This document shows positions 57,681-64,000 of a stretch of 64,000 bases of DNA, one piece after another. The stretch comes from Streptomyces abikoensis (GTDB taxonomy: Bacteria; Actinomycetota; Actinomycetes; Streptomycetales; Streptomycetaceae). Below the pieces are notes generated by a model. The model was given only the letters and a program-made list of their open reading frames with translations, was not told the DNA's origin and did not search any database. The position numbers and the translations under genes are program-made. Position 1 is the first letter of the stretch. Every line of letters starts with the position of its first letter. The stretch spans positions 124,001 to 188,000 of the forward strand of contig NZ_BMRT01000003.1 in NCBI RefSeq assembly GCF_014648775.1. The letters run 5' to 3'.

Positions 57681-58898
57681 TCACCAGGTGACCGGAAGGG
57701 CGAAGAGCCCCTGGAGGGTGCCCGCGGGCTTCACGGGCACCTCGTCCGGAGCAACGGCCAGCCGCAGCGTCGGGATACGGGCGAAGAGGCGGGTGAGGGC
57801 GATCTCCAGTTCGGCGCGGGCCAGGTTCTGGCCGAGGCACTGGTGGACGCCGAACCCGAAGGCGACGTGGTGGCGGGCCGAGCGCCGGACGTCGAGGGTG
57901 TCGGGGTCGGGGTAGACGGCGGGGTCGCGGTTGACGACCGAGGCGGGGAAGAGGAGGCCGTCGCCGGCGCGGATGGTCACGCCGTGGCACTCGATGTCCT
58001 CCAGGGCGACGCGCGGCAGCCCGTCGGCGATCGACAGCAGGCGCAGCAGCTCCTCGACGGCGCCGGCCATCAGAGCGGGTTCGGCGCGCAACGCGGCGAG
58101 CTGGTCGGGGTGTTCGAGCAGGGTGTAGGCGCCGAGGGAGATCATGTTGGACGTGGTCTCGTGCCCGGCGACGAGCAGGAGCAGGGCGATCATGACGAGT
58201 TCGTCGCGGTCCATCCGGCCGTCGGCGAGGGGCCCGGCGACGAGCTCGTCGAGCAGCCCGTCCCCGGAGCCGCCGGCCGTCGCGAGCCGCCGCTCCTTCT
58301 CCTCGATGAGGCCGTGGAAATACCCCATGAACTTGTCACGGGCGGCCCGCGCCTCCTCCGGCCCCTGCGCGCCGATCAGTTCGCGGGAGGTGCCCTCGAA
58401 GAAGTCGTGGTCGGCGTAGGGCACACCGAGCAGGTAGCAGATGGCCATCGACGGTACGGGCAGGGCGTACGCGGAGACGAGGTCGGCGCCCGGCCCCGCG
58501 GCGAGCATCGCGTCCAGGAGGCCGTCCACGGTCCGCTGGATCCAGGGGCGCATCGCGGCGATGCGCTTGAGGCCGAACGCGGGGATCAGCATGCGGCGCT
58601 GGCGGGCGTGGCGCGGGTCGTCGACGCCGATGAGGGGGAGCTCGCGCTCCCCCTGGGCCTCGGCGCGCGGCACGATCGCGGGGAAGGAAGGATTCTGCCG
58701 ATCGGAGGAGATCCTCGGGTCGGTCAGCAGGGCCCGGGCCTCGGCGTGGCCGGTGACGGCCCACACCTCACGGCCGTCGTAGAGCCGCACCCGGGCCAGG
58801 GGGCCGCGGGCCGCCAGCTCCGGGTAGGCGGCCGGCGGGCGGTACGGACAGGTACGGGCCTGCGGAAAGGCGGTGGCGGGGGAATCGGTCACGGACAT
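57681..58898 (-). CDS. Cytochrome P450 (CYP105-like)
   Basis: A 405-aa soluble P450. The I-helix has LLLVAGHETTSNMISLGAYTLL (oxygen-activating AGHETT), the K-helix EELLRLLSIADGLPRVALEDIE (ExxR form), and the haem loop FGFGVHQCLGQNLARAELEIALTRLF with the axial Cys. It has the N-terminal SVTDSPATAFPQARTCPYRPP typical of CYP105-type enzymes, but the number is a guess from memory. ATG 58898 has GGAGGTCGCC. Upstream TetR gene and exporter suggest inducible oxidation and efflux of a small molecule. Confidence 0.93.
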   Translation of the reverse strand: MSVTDSPATAFPQARTCPYRPPAAYPELAARGPLARVRLYDGREVWAVTGHAEARALLTDPRISSDRQNPSFPAIVPRAEAQGERELPLIGVDDPRHARQRRMLIPAFGLKRIAAMRPWIQRTVDGLLDAMLAAGPGADLVSAYALPVPSMAICYLLGVPYADHDFFEGTSRELIGAQGPEEARAARDKFMGYFHGLIEEKERRLATAGGSGDGLLDELVAGPLADGRMDRDELVMIALLLLVAGHETTSNMISLGAYTLLEHPDQLAALRAEPALMAGAVEELLRLLSIADGLPRVALEDIECHGVTIRAGDGLLFPASVVNRDPAVYPDPDTLDVRRSARHHVAFGFGVHQCLGQNLARAELEIALTRLFARIPTLRLAVAPDEVPVKPAGTLQGLFALPVTW

Positions 58899-58999
58899 GG
58901 GGCGACCTCCCGGACGGGAACTAGTATCCTCGGGCAACCAGTACACCGGATACCTCCGGTTACGTCCAGTACGCCCCGTCAACTCGCCCCCGCGCAACG

Positions 59000-59590
59000 C
59001 TATTTCGGCGTCAGCACCGTGCCCGCGACCACGCGGCCCATGCCCTCGACGACGTCCCGGCCCGAGGGCACCTGCCGGGGGTCGATCAGCCACAGCACCC
59101 ACAGCCCGGTGAAGAGGGAGTAGTACACGTGGCCACTGGTCCGCGTGGCGTCCTCGGGGACCTCTGTGTCGTCGACGCCCTCGAACACCGCGACCAGCCC
59201 CTCGCGCCCGTACGGCAGCATCTCGGCGAACCGCTTCTTCAGTTCGGGGTGGTTGCCCAACTGGCCCATCACCTCCAGCTGCGCCGACCAGAACCGCTCG
59301 TCCTCCGGGAAGTTGGCGACGATGCCGTCGATGACGGCGGCGAGCCGCTCCTCGCGCGAGGCGGCGGCCCCCACGGCGCCGGCCAGCGTGTCGGTGATCC
59401 TCTCCCCCCAGTCCTCGGTGAGCTTCAGGAAGCCCTCCATCATCAGCGCGTCCTTGGACCCGTAGTGATAGCCGATCGAGGCGAGGTTGGCGCCGGAGGC
59501 CGCCACGATGTCGCGCGCGGTCGTGCGCACCCAGCCCTTCTCCAGCAGGCAGCGCTTGGCGCCTTCGAGCAGATCTTCGCGATGTCCCAT
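59000..59590 (-). CDS. TetR-family regulator
   Basis: A 196-aa TetR regulator: DLLEGAKRCLLEKGWVRTTARDIVAASGANLASIGYHYGSKDALM is the HTH (residues about 5-50), followed by a mostly helical ligand domain with AVFEGVDDTEVPED and GHVYYSLFTGLWVLWLIDPRQVPSG. Divergent from the exporter at 59687 with the operator candidate 59634-59668 between them; it probably represses the exporter and itself. The P450 is downstream in the same direction, 101 bp later. Confidence 0.92.
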   Translation of the reverse strand: MGHREDLLEGAKRCLLEKGWVRTTARDIVAASGANLASIGYHYGSKDALMMEGFLKLTEDWGERITDTLAGAVGAAASREERLAAVIDGIVANFPEDERFWSAQLEVMGQLGNHPELKKRFAEMLPYGREGLVAVFEGVDDTEVPEDATRTSGHVYYSLFTGLWVLWLIDPRQVPSGRDVVEGMGRVVAGTVLTPK

Positions 59591-59633
59591 GCGAAAACCC
59601 TAACCCGCCCCCATACGCCCGTCCCAGACGCAC

Positions 59634-59668
59634 GTCTTAAACAAGCGTCATAGACAAGCGTTTAAGAC
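59634..59668. promoter_or_regulatory. TetR operator candidate
   Basis: GTCTTAAAC (59634-59642) and GTTTAAGAC (59660-59668) are perfect reverse complements 17 bp apart; a repeated ACAAGCG (59641-59647 and 59654-59660) lies between them. The site is about 20 bp before the exporter start, matching a repressor site. AT-rich relative to the surroundings. Confidence 0.7.
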
Positions 59669-59686
59669 ACCCGTATAGTCGCTGCC

Positions 59687-61225
59687 ATGACGAACAGCAC
59701 CCGTGCCGGGCGCCGGGAGTGGACGGCTTTTGTCGTACTCCTGCTGCCCCTCCTCCTGGTCTCGATGGACGTCTCCGTCCTCTTCTTCGCCGTGCCGGCC
59801 ATCACCGAGGACCTGGCCGCGACCAGCACCCAGCAGTTGTGGATCTTCGACAGCTACGCCTTCGCCCTGGCCGGGCTGCTGATCACGATGGGGTCGCTCG
59901 GCGACCGGATCGGCCGCCGCAAGCTCCTGCTGCTGGGCGCCACCGCCTTCGGCGCCGCCTCGGTCGCGGCCGCCTACGCGCAGAACGCCGAGATGCTCAT
60001 CGCGGCACGCTTCGTCCTCGGCATAGGCGGCGCGACGCTGATGCCCAGCACCATGGGGCTGGTGCGCAACATGTTCCAGGACGACGCGCAGCGCACCAAG
60101 GCCGTCGGCATCTGGTCCGGCGCCATGGCCGGTGGCATCGCGCTGGGTTCGGTGCTCGGCGGGGTCATGCTGGAACACTTCTGGTGGGGTTCGGTCTTCC
60201 TGATCAACGTGCCCGCGATGCTTCTGCTGCTCGTCTTCGCGCCGCTGCTGGTACCCGAGTTCAAGGACCCCCGGCCGGGCCGCTTCGACCTGCCGAGCGT
60301 GGTGCTGTCGATGGGCGCGATCCTCCCGGTCGTCTACGGCGTCAAGCGCATGGCGGCAGACGGCTTCAACACCACACTCCTGCTCTACGTCCTCGCCGGC
60401 CTGGTGCTGGGCGCGGCCTTCGTCCTCCGCCAGCGCGGCACACGGGACGCCATGATCAGCCGTGAGCTGTTCCGCCGGCGCGCCTTCGGAGCGGGCATCG
60501 CTCTCAACACCCTCGCGATGTTCGGCATGATGGGCGCCAACTACTTCACCACGCAGTACCTCCAGTCGGTGCTGGGCAAGGGCCCGCTGGAGGCGGCGCT
60601 GTGGGGCACGCTGCCGTCGCTCGCCGTGGGCGTCGCCGGCCCGATGGCCACCGTCGTGGCCCAGAGGACGAACAGGGCCTACGTCATCACGGCGGGCTTC
60701 CTCATAGCGGCCACGGGCTTCGCGATCCTCATGAGCACGGGCACCGACTCACTCGTCGTCACCCTGGTGGCCTGCGCCGTCATAGCCTGCGGCATCGTCA
60801 CCGTGATGGCCCTGGTCTCCGACATGGCGCTCGGCGCCGCCCCGGCGGAGAAGGCCGGTTCGGCCGCGTCCCTGGTGGAGGCGGGCCAGGAGTTCGGCGG
60901 CGCCCTGGGCATGGCCGCCTTCGGAAGCGTCGGCATGGCCGTCTACCGCCACGACGTCACCCGCGACGCCCCCGCCGGGCTGCCGCACGGCGCGCTGGAG
61001 TCGGCGCGCGAGACCCTGGTGGGCGCCGTCTCGACGGCCGCCGCGCTGCCCGGCCGGACGGGCGGGGCGCTGGCGGCGGCGGCCCGCGACGCGTTCGTCC
61101 ACGGGATGCACGTCGCCGCCATCGGCGCCACGGCCGTCCTGGTGCTGGGCGCGGCCGTCGCGGTGGCCGCCCTGCGGAACCGCGACGCGGACCGCCCGGA
61201 GCCGGCGGTCACCGTCGGCCAGTGA
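59687..61225 (+). CDS. DHA2-type MFS drug exporter
   Basis: A 512-aa protein with 14 predicted membrane segments. Motifs of drug:H+ antiporters are LDVSVLFFAVPAI-type in helix 1 (VSMDVSVLFFAVPAITEDL), LGDRIGRRKLLLLGATAFGAASV (motif A), LIAARFVLGIGGATLMPSTMGL (motif B) and AGGIALGSVLGGVMLEHFWWGSVFLINVP (motif C). Similar to EmrB/QacA-type pumps, here of unknown substrate. Divergent from a TetR regulator; converges with the GntR-TetR double regulator, 2 bp away. Confidence 0.94.
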   Translation: MTNSTRAGRREWTAFVVLLLPLLLVSMDVSVLFFAVPAITEDLAATSTQQLWIFDSYAFALAGLLITMGSLGDRIGRRKLLLLGATAFGAASVAAAYAQNAEMLIAARFVLGIGGATLMPSTMGLVRNMFQDDAQRTKAVGIWSGAMAGGIALGSVLGGVMLEHFWWGSVFLINVPAMLLLLVFAPLLVPEFKDPRPGRFDLPSVVLSMGAILPVVYGVKRMAADGFNTTLLLYVLAGLVLGAAFVLRQRGTRDAMISRELFRRRAFGAGIALNTLAMFGMMGANYFTTQYLQSVLGKGPLEAALWGTLPSLAVGVAGPMATVVAQRTNRAYVITAGFLIAATGFAILMSTGTDSLVVTLVACAVIACGIVTVMALVSDMALGAAPAEKAGSAASLVEAGQEFGGALGMAAFGSVGMAVYRHDVTRDAPAGLPHGALESARETLVGAVSTAAALPGRTGGALAAAARDAFVHGMHVAAIGATAVLVLGAAVAVAALRNRDADRPEPAVTVGQ

Positions 61226-61227
61226 CC

Positions 61228-62052
61228 TCAACGGCGTCCCTCACCAGGGGGGCGCCGCTCCGGCACGCGCGGGGCCAGCCCGTCGAGCAGCCGGGCCAGC
61301 CCGAACTCGAGCATCGCGTCGGGCTCCAGCCCGAGGCGCTCGTCGACGGGATCCTCCAGATCGACCGCGATGCCACGCACGAAGGCGGCGAGCGTGACGG
61401 CCGTGCCGAGCCCGCACTCGACGGCCGGGGCGACGGTCCACTCCAGCAGGCGCATCGCGTTCGGGGACAGCGACAGCCTCATGGTGGACACCGACTTCGC
61501 CAGCCAGGGGTGACGGCGGTAGAGCGCCCACTGCGCGCGGGCCGACGCCTCCAGCCGCGCCCTCCGGCCGTCCGGCCCGCGAGCCGGCAGCCGGACCTCG
61601 CCGAAGACGGCGTCCACCACCAGCGCGAGCAGCTCGTCCTTGGCGGTGACGTGACGGTACAACACCACGGTGGAGACGCCGAGTTCAGCGGCGACGGCGC
61701 GCATGGAGAGGGCGCCCGAGCCGCCGGAGTCGGCCAGGGCGATCGCCGTGCGGACGATTCGCTCGCGGGTGAGCGCCGGGGCACGCTCGCGGCGGCGGGC
61801 CCGGCGGGGCGGGCCGGCCCTCACGACGGCACCCGGCGCGTCGCTGCCGACGATGGTGCCGACGCCCGGCACGGCCCGTACGAGGCCCTCTTGCCGTAAC
61901 ACGGCGAGGGCCTTGGTGGCGGTGGCCAGGGCCACTCCCCACTCCTCGGTGATGCCGCGGGTGGAGGGCACCCGCTGGCCCGCGCGGAGTTCGCCGGAGG
62001 CGATTCGGGCGCGGAGCTCGGACGCGATGCGGAGGTATGGGGGCAGGCCCAT
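61228..62052 (-). CDS. Regulator with both GntR and TetR DNA-binding domains
   Basis: A 274-aa protein with two HTH modules. Residues about 1-70 are a GntR winged helix (YLRIASELRARIASGELRAGQRVPSTRGITEEWGVALATATKALAVLRQEGLV). Residues about 95-140 are a TetR HTH (LTRERIVRTAIALADSGGSGALSMRAVAAELGVSTVVLYRHVTAKDEL), then a TetR_C-type ligand domain to the end. Such fusions are known in actinobacteria but rare in most bacteria. ATG 62052. Its stop is 2 bp from the exporter stop; the target is unknown. Confidence 0.85.
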   Translation of the reverse strand: MGLPPYLRIASELRARIASGELRAGQRVPSTRGITEEWGVALATATKALAVLRQEGLVRAVPGVGTIVGSDAPGAVVRAGPPRRARRRERAPALTRERIVRTAIALADSGGSGALSMRAVAAELGVSTVVLYRHVTAKDELLALVVDAVFGEVRLPARGPDGRRARLEASARAQWALYRRHPWLAKSVSTMRLSLSPNAMRLLEWTVAPAVECGLGTAVTLAAFVRGIAVDLEDPVDERLGLEPDAMLEFGLARLLDGLAPRVPERRPPGEGRR

Positions 62053-62092
62053 GGGCCGAGGTTAGCTTTCCGCTCACCGCCGTGGGGCTACG

Positions 62093-62111
62093 CCCGCGCC
62101 TTCGGCGCGGG
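62093..62111. terminator. Hairpin between serA and the GntR-TetR gene
   Basis: CCCGCGCC (62093-62100) and GGCGCGGG (62104-62111) with a TTC loop; no T-run. It is downstream of serA on the minus strand. G-rich runs follow at 62160-62192. Confidence 0.55.
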
Positions 62112-62159
62112 TTCTACCCCACCCACCCGCCCGATTACCCGGCACGGATTGCCCGGGTA

Positions 62160-62192
62160 GGGGGGCGCGGGTAAGGGGGCGCGGGCAGGGGG
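62160..62192 (+). repeat. G-run cluster (possible G-quadruplex)
   Basis: Five runs of three or more G lie at 62160-62165, 62169-62171, 62175-62179, 62183-62185 and 62188-62192, in a repeated GGGGGCGCGGG pattern just below the serA stop. Such spacing fits a G-quadruplex on the plus strand; in GC-rich genomes this may be chance. Confidence 0.4.
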
Positions 62193-62218
62193 CCGCCCCA
62201 CCCCGCCCCCGACCCACG

Positions 62219-63826
62219 TCAGGCCGTCAGGTCGACCGCACGCGCCGACGTCGCCCCGATCTCCTGCGCGATCTCCGCGAGCACAGCCGCCGGCACCGAC
62301 TCGTCGACCGTGAGGGCGACCAGCGCCTCCCCGCCCTCCGTCGCCCGCGACACCTGCATCCCCGCGATGTTGATCCTCGCCTCACCGAGGATCCGCCCCA
62401 GCGTGCCCACCACACCCGGCCGGTCCCCGTACCGCAGGAACGCCATGTGGTCGGCGAGCGTCAGGTCCACATCGTGATCGCCCACGGCCACGATCTTCTG
62501 CAGGTTCTTCGGCCCGGCCAGCGTCCCGGAGATCGACACCTCGCCGCCCCCGGAGAGCGTGCCGCGCACGGTGACCACGTTCCGGTGGTCCGGCGACTCC
62601 GACCCGGTGGTCAGCCGCACCTCGACCCCGCGCTCCTGCGCGAACAGCGGCGCGTTGACGTACGAGACGGTCTCGTCGACGACGTCCTCGAACACGCCCT
62701 TGAGCGCGGACAGTTCGAGCACCTTCACGTCGTGCTGGGTGAGCTCCCCGTACACCTCGACGTCCAGCCGCACGGCGACCTCGCCCGCCAGCGCGGTGAA
62801 GATCCGGCCGAGCTTCTCGGCCAGCGGCAGCGCCGGCTTGACGTCCTCGGCGATGACACCGCCCTGCACGTTCACGGCGTCCGGCACCAGCTCACCGGCC
62901 AGCGCCAGCCGCACGGACTTGGCGACGGCGATACCGGCCTTCTCCTGCGCCTCGCCCGTGGAGGCGCCCAGGTGCGGCGTGGCCACGACGTTGTCGAACT
63001 CGAAGAGCGGCGAGTCGGTGCACGGCTCGGACGCGTACACGTCCAGGCCCGCGCCCGCGACGCGCCCCTCCTTCAGCGCGGCGGCGAGCGCCGCCTCGTC
63101 CACGATGCCGCCGCGCGCGGCGTTGACGATCCGCACCGACGGCTTGACCTTGCGCAGCGCCTCGTCACCGATGAGCCCCAGCGTCTCGGGCGTCTTGGGG
63201 AGGTGGACGGTGATGAAGTCGGAGACCTTGAGCAGCTCGTCCAGCGTCAGCAGCTTGACGCCCATCTGGGCGGCGCGCGCGGGCTGGACGTACGGGTCGT
63301 AGGCGACGACCTTCATGCCGAAGGCGGACATCCGCTGGGCGACGAGCACACCGATACGGCCCAGGCCCACCACGCCCAGCGTCTTCTCGGAGAGCTCGAC
63401 GCCGGTGTACTTGGAGCGCTTCCATTCGCCGTTCTTCAGCGCGGCGTTGGCCTGCGGGATGTTGCGGGCGGTGGCGATGAGCAGACCGCAGGCGAGCTCG
63501 GCGGCGGTGACGATGTTGGAGGTCGGCGCGTTGACGACCATCACACCGGCCTTGGTGGCGGCGGAGACGTCGACGTTGTCCAGGCCGACGCCGGCGCGCG
63601 CGATGACCCGCAGCCGCTTCGCCGCGGCGATGGCCTCGGCGTCGAGCCGGGTGGCGGAGCGCACCAGGACCGCGTCCACGTCGGCGAGCGCGGGCAGCAG
63701 CTGCGCGCGGTCGGCGCCGTCGCAGTGCCGGATCTCGAAGTCCGGCCCGAGGGCGTCGACGGTGGCGGGAGAGAGCTCTTCGGCGATGAGTACGACGGGC
63801 TTGCGTGCCGGGGTACGAGTGCTCAC
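62219..63826 (-). CDS. serA: D-3-phosphoglycerate dehydrogenase
   Basis: A 535-aa NAD-dependent enzyme starting serine synthesis. The substrate/nucleotide domains have ARAGVGLDNVDVSAATKAGVMVVNAPTSN, the NAD fold TLGVVGLGRIGVLVAQRM, IVNAARGGIVDEAALAAAL (catalytic Arg) and VVATPHLGASTGEAQEKAG (catalytic His). An intervening ASB domain (about residues 320-455) and a C-terminal ACT domain (from about 460; YGDRPGVVGTLGRILGEARINIAGM) complete the long type-1 actinobacterial form, which is usually feedback-inhibited by serine. GTG 63826. Upstream hairpin at 63858-63875. Confidence 0.96.
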   Translation of the reverse strand: MSTRTPARKPVVLIAEELSPATVDALGPDFEIRHCDGADRAQLLPALADVDAVLVRSATRLDAEAIAAAKRLRVIARAGVGLDNVDVSAATKAGVMVVNAPTSNIVTAAELACGLLIATARNIPQANAALKNGEWKRSKYTGVELSEKTLGVVGLGRIGVLVAQRMSAFGMKVVAYDPYVQPARAAQMGVKLLTLDELLKVSDFITVHLPKTPETLGLIGDEALRKVKPSVRIVNAARGGIVDEAALAAALKEGRVAGAGLDVYASEPCTDSPLFEFDNVVATPHLGASTGEAQEKAGIAVAKSVRLALAGELVPDAVNVQGGVIAEDVKPALPLAEKLGRIFTALAGEVAVRLDVEVYGELTQHDVKVLELSALKGVFEDVVDETVSYVNAPLFAQERGVEVRLTTGSESPDHRNVVTVRGTLSGGGEVSISGTLAGPKNLQKIVAVGDHDVDLTLADHMAFLRYGDRPGVVGTLGRILGEARINIAGMQVSRATEGGEALVALTVDESVPAAVLAEIAQEIGATSARAVDLTA

Positions 63827-64000
63827 GTGGTCTCAGTCCTCACTAGTCCTTCGCGGACGGCCGTCCCGACGGCCGAAGGCGGTGAAGGGGGCAGCCGCGT
63901 GGAAGACGCACGACACTGTGAGCCTGACGCGTTTGTGCTCCGCAGTGTATCGGTGGCGAGGGCCCCGGCCTGCTCCGTTGCGTAAACGTCACCCCCGCCG
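63827..64000. other. Upstream region of serA to window edge
   Basis: No gene seen; a 174-bp stretch with the hairpin at 63858-63875 and a -10-like TACACT read on the minus strand near 63945. The serA promoter is probably here. Confidence 0.4.
63858..63875 (-). promoter_or_regulatory. Hairpin in the serA leader
   Basis: CGGCCGTC (63858-63865) and GACGGCCG (63868-63875) form an 8-bp stem, 32 bp before the serA start. It could affect translation or be part of an upstream-gene terminator; the neighbouring gene beyond 64000 is not visible. No T-run. Confidence 0.4.

Overview
The window is chromosomal DNA of a high-GC actinomycete, almost certainly a Streptomyces. Codon third positions are almost all G or C, GTG starts are common, and several families are typical of the genus: HU with a long Lys/Ala tail (HupS type), NdgR beside leuCD, the acyl-CoA carboxylase epsilon subunit, a SepIVA-like division protein and two conservon (cvn) operons. 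The gene order resembles what I recall of the Streptomyces core chromosome from mutM/rnc to serA; this is memory, not an alignment. Most of the window is housekeeping DNA with accessory islands. No phage, transposase, CRISPR array or large biosynthetic cluster was seen. | LAYOUT. 0.0-0.9 kb: divergent flavodoxin-fold reductase (cut by the window edge) and HxlR regulator around a repeat-rich operator. 0.9-5.4 kb: mutM, rnc, rpmF, DUF177, sepIVA-like gene, coaD. 5.4-10.1 kb: rsmD, recG and a FakA-like DAK2 protein. 10.3-18.7 kb: rpmB, a small terminal-inverted-repeat element, thiD-thiL, an Lrp/AsnC single-domain protein, a DUF3515 lipoprotein, ddlA, gpsA-plsC, cofC, a small unknown, hupS and another small unknown. 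18.8-21.7 kb: leuC-leuD divergent from the IclR regulator ndgR. 21.9-23.7 kb: two overlapping MEDS-domain genes with degenerate ATPase and STAS partner domains. 23.8-24.4 kb: six tRNA genes (four Glu-CTC, two Gln-CTG). 24.6-27.2 kb: gltX, an FAH-family hydrolase, a small unknown. 27.7-37.8 kb: two complete conservons in tandem, each cvnA (sensor kinase), cvnB (roadblock), cvnC (DUF742), cvnD (GTPase-like). 37.9-39.7 kb: accE and accB. 39.9-45.4 kb: secreted PL8 polysaccharide lyase, YceI protein, FAD monooxygenase and its TetR neighbour. 45.4-51.1 kb: cimA behind a leader terminator, an MHS-type permease, ilvE, leuB. 51.3-57.4 kb: Tat-exported metallophosphatase, a 50-aa gene, pruA, putA and a divergent PucR-type regulator. 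57.4-62.1 kb: ferredoxin, cytochrome P450, TetR, DHA2-type exporter and a GntR-TetR double-HTH regulator. 62.2-63.8 kb: serA. | HOW THE GENES FIT. Branched-chain amino acid genes (leuC, leuD, ndgR, cimA, ilvE, leuB) are spread over about 32 kb, mostly on the minus strand, with serA beyond; NdgR probably coordinates some of them. The conservons are membrane signalling relays that join a nitrate-sensor-like kinase to a small GTPase-like switch. gltX lies near the Glu and Gln tRNAs that a non-discriminating enzyme could charge. The put genes form a proline-to-glutamate catabolic unit with their own regulator. Islands at 21.9, 39.9 and 57.4 kb carry the least predictable content.
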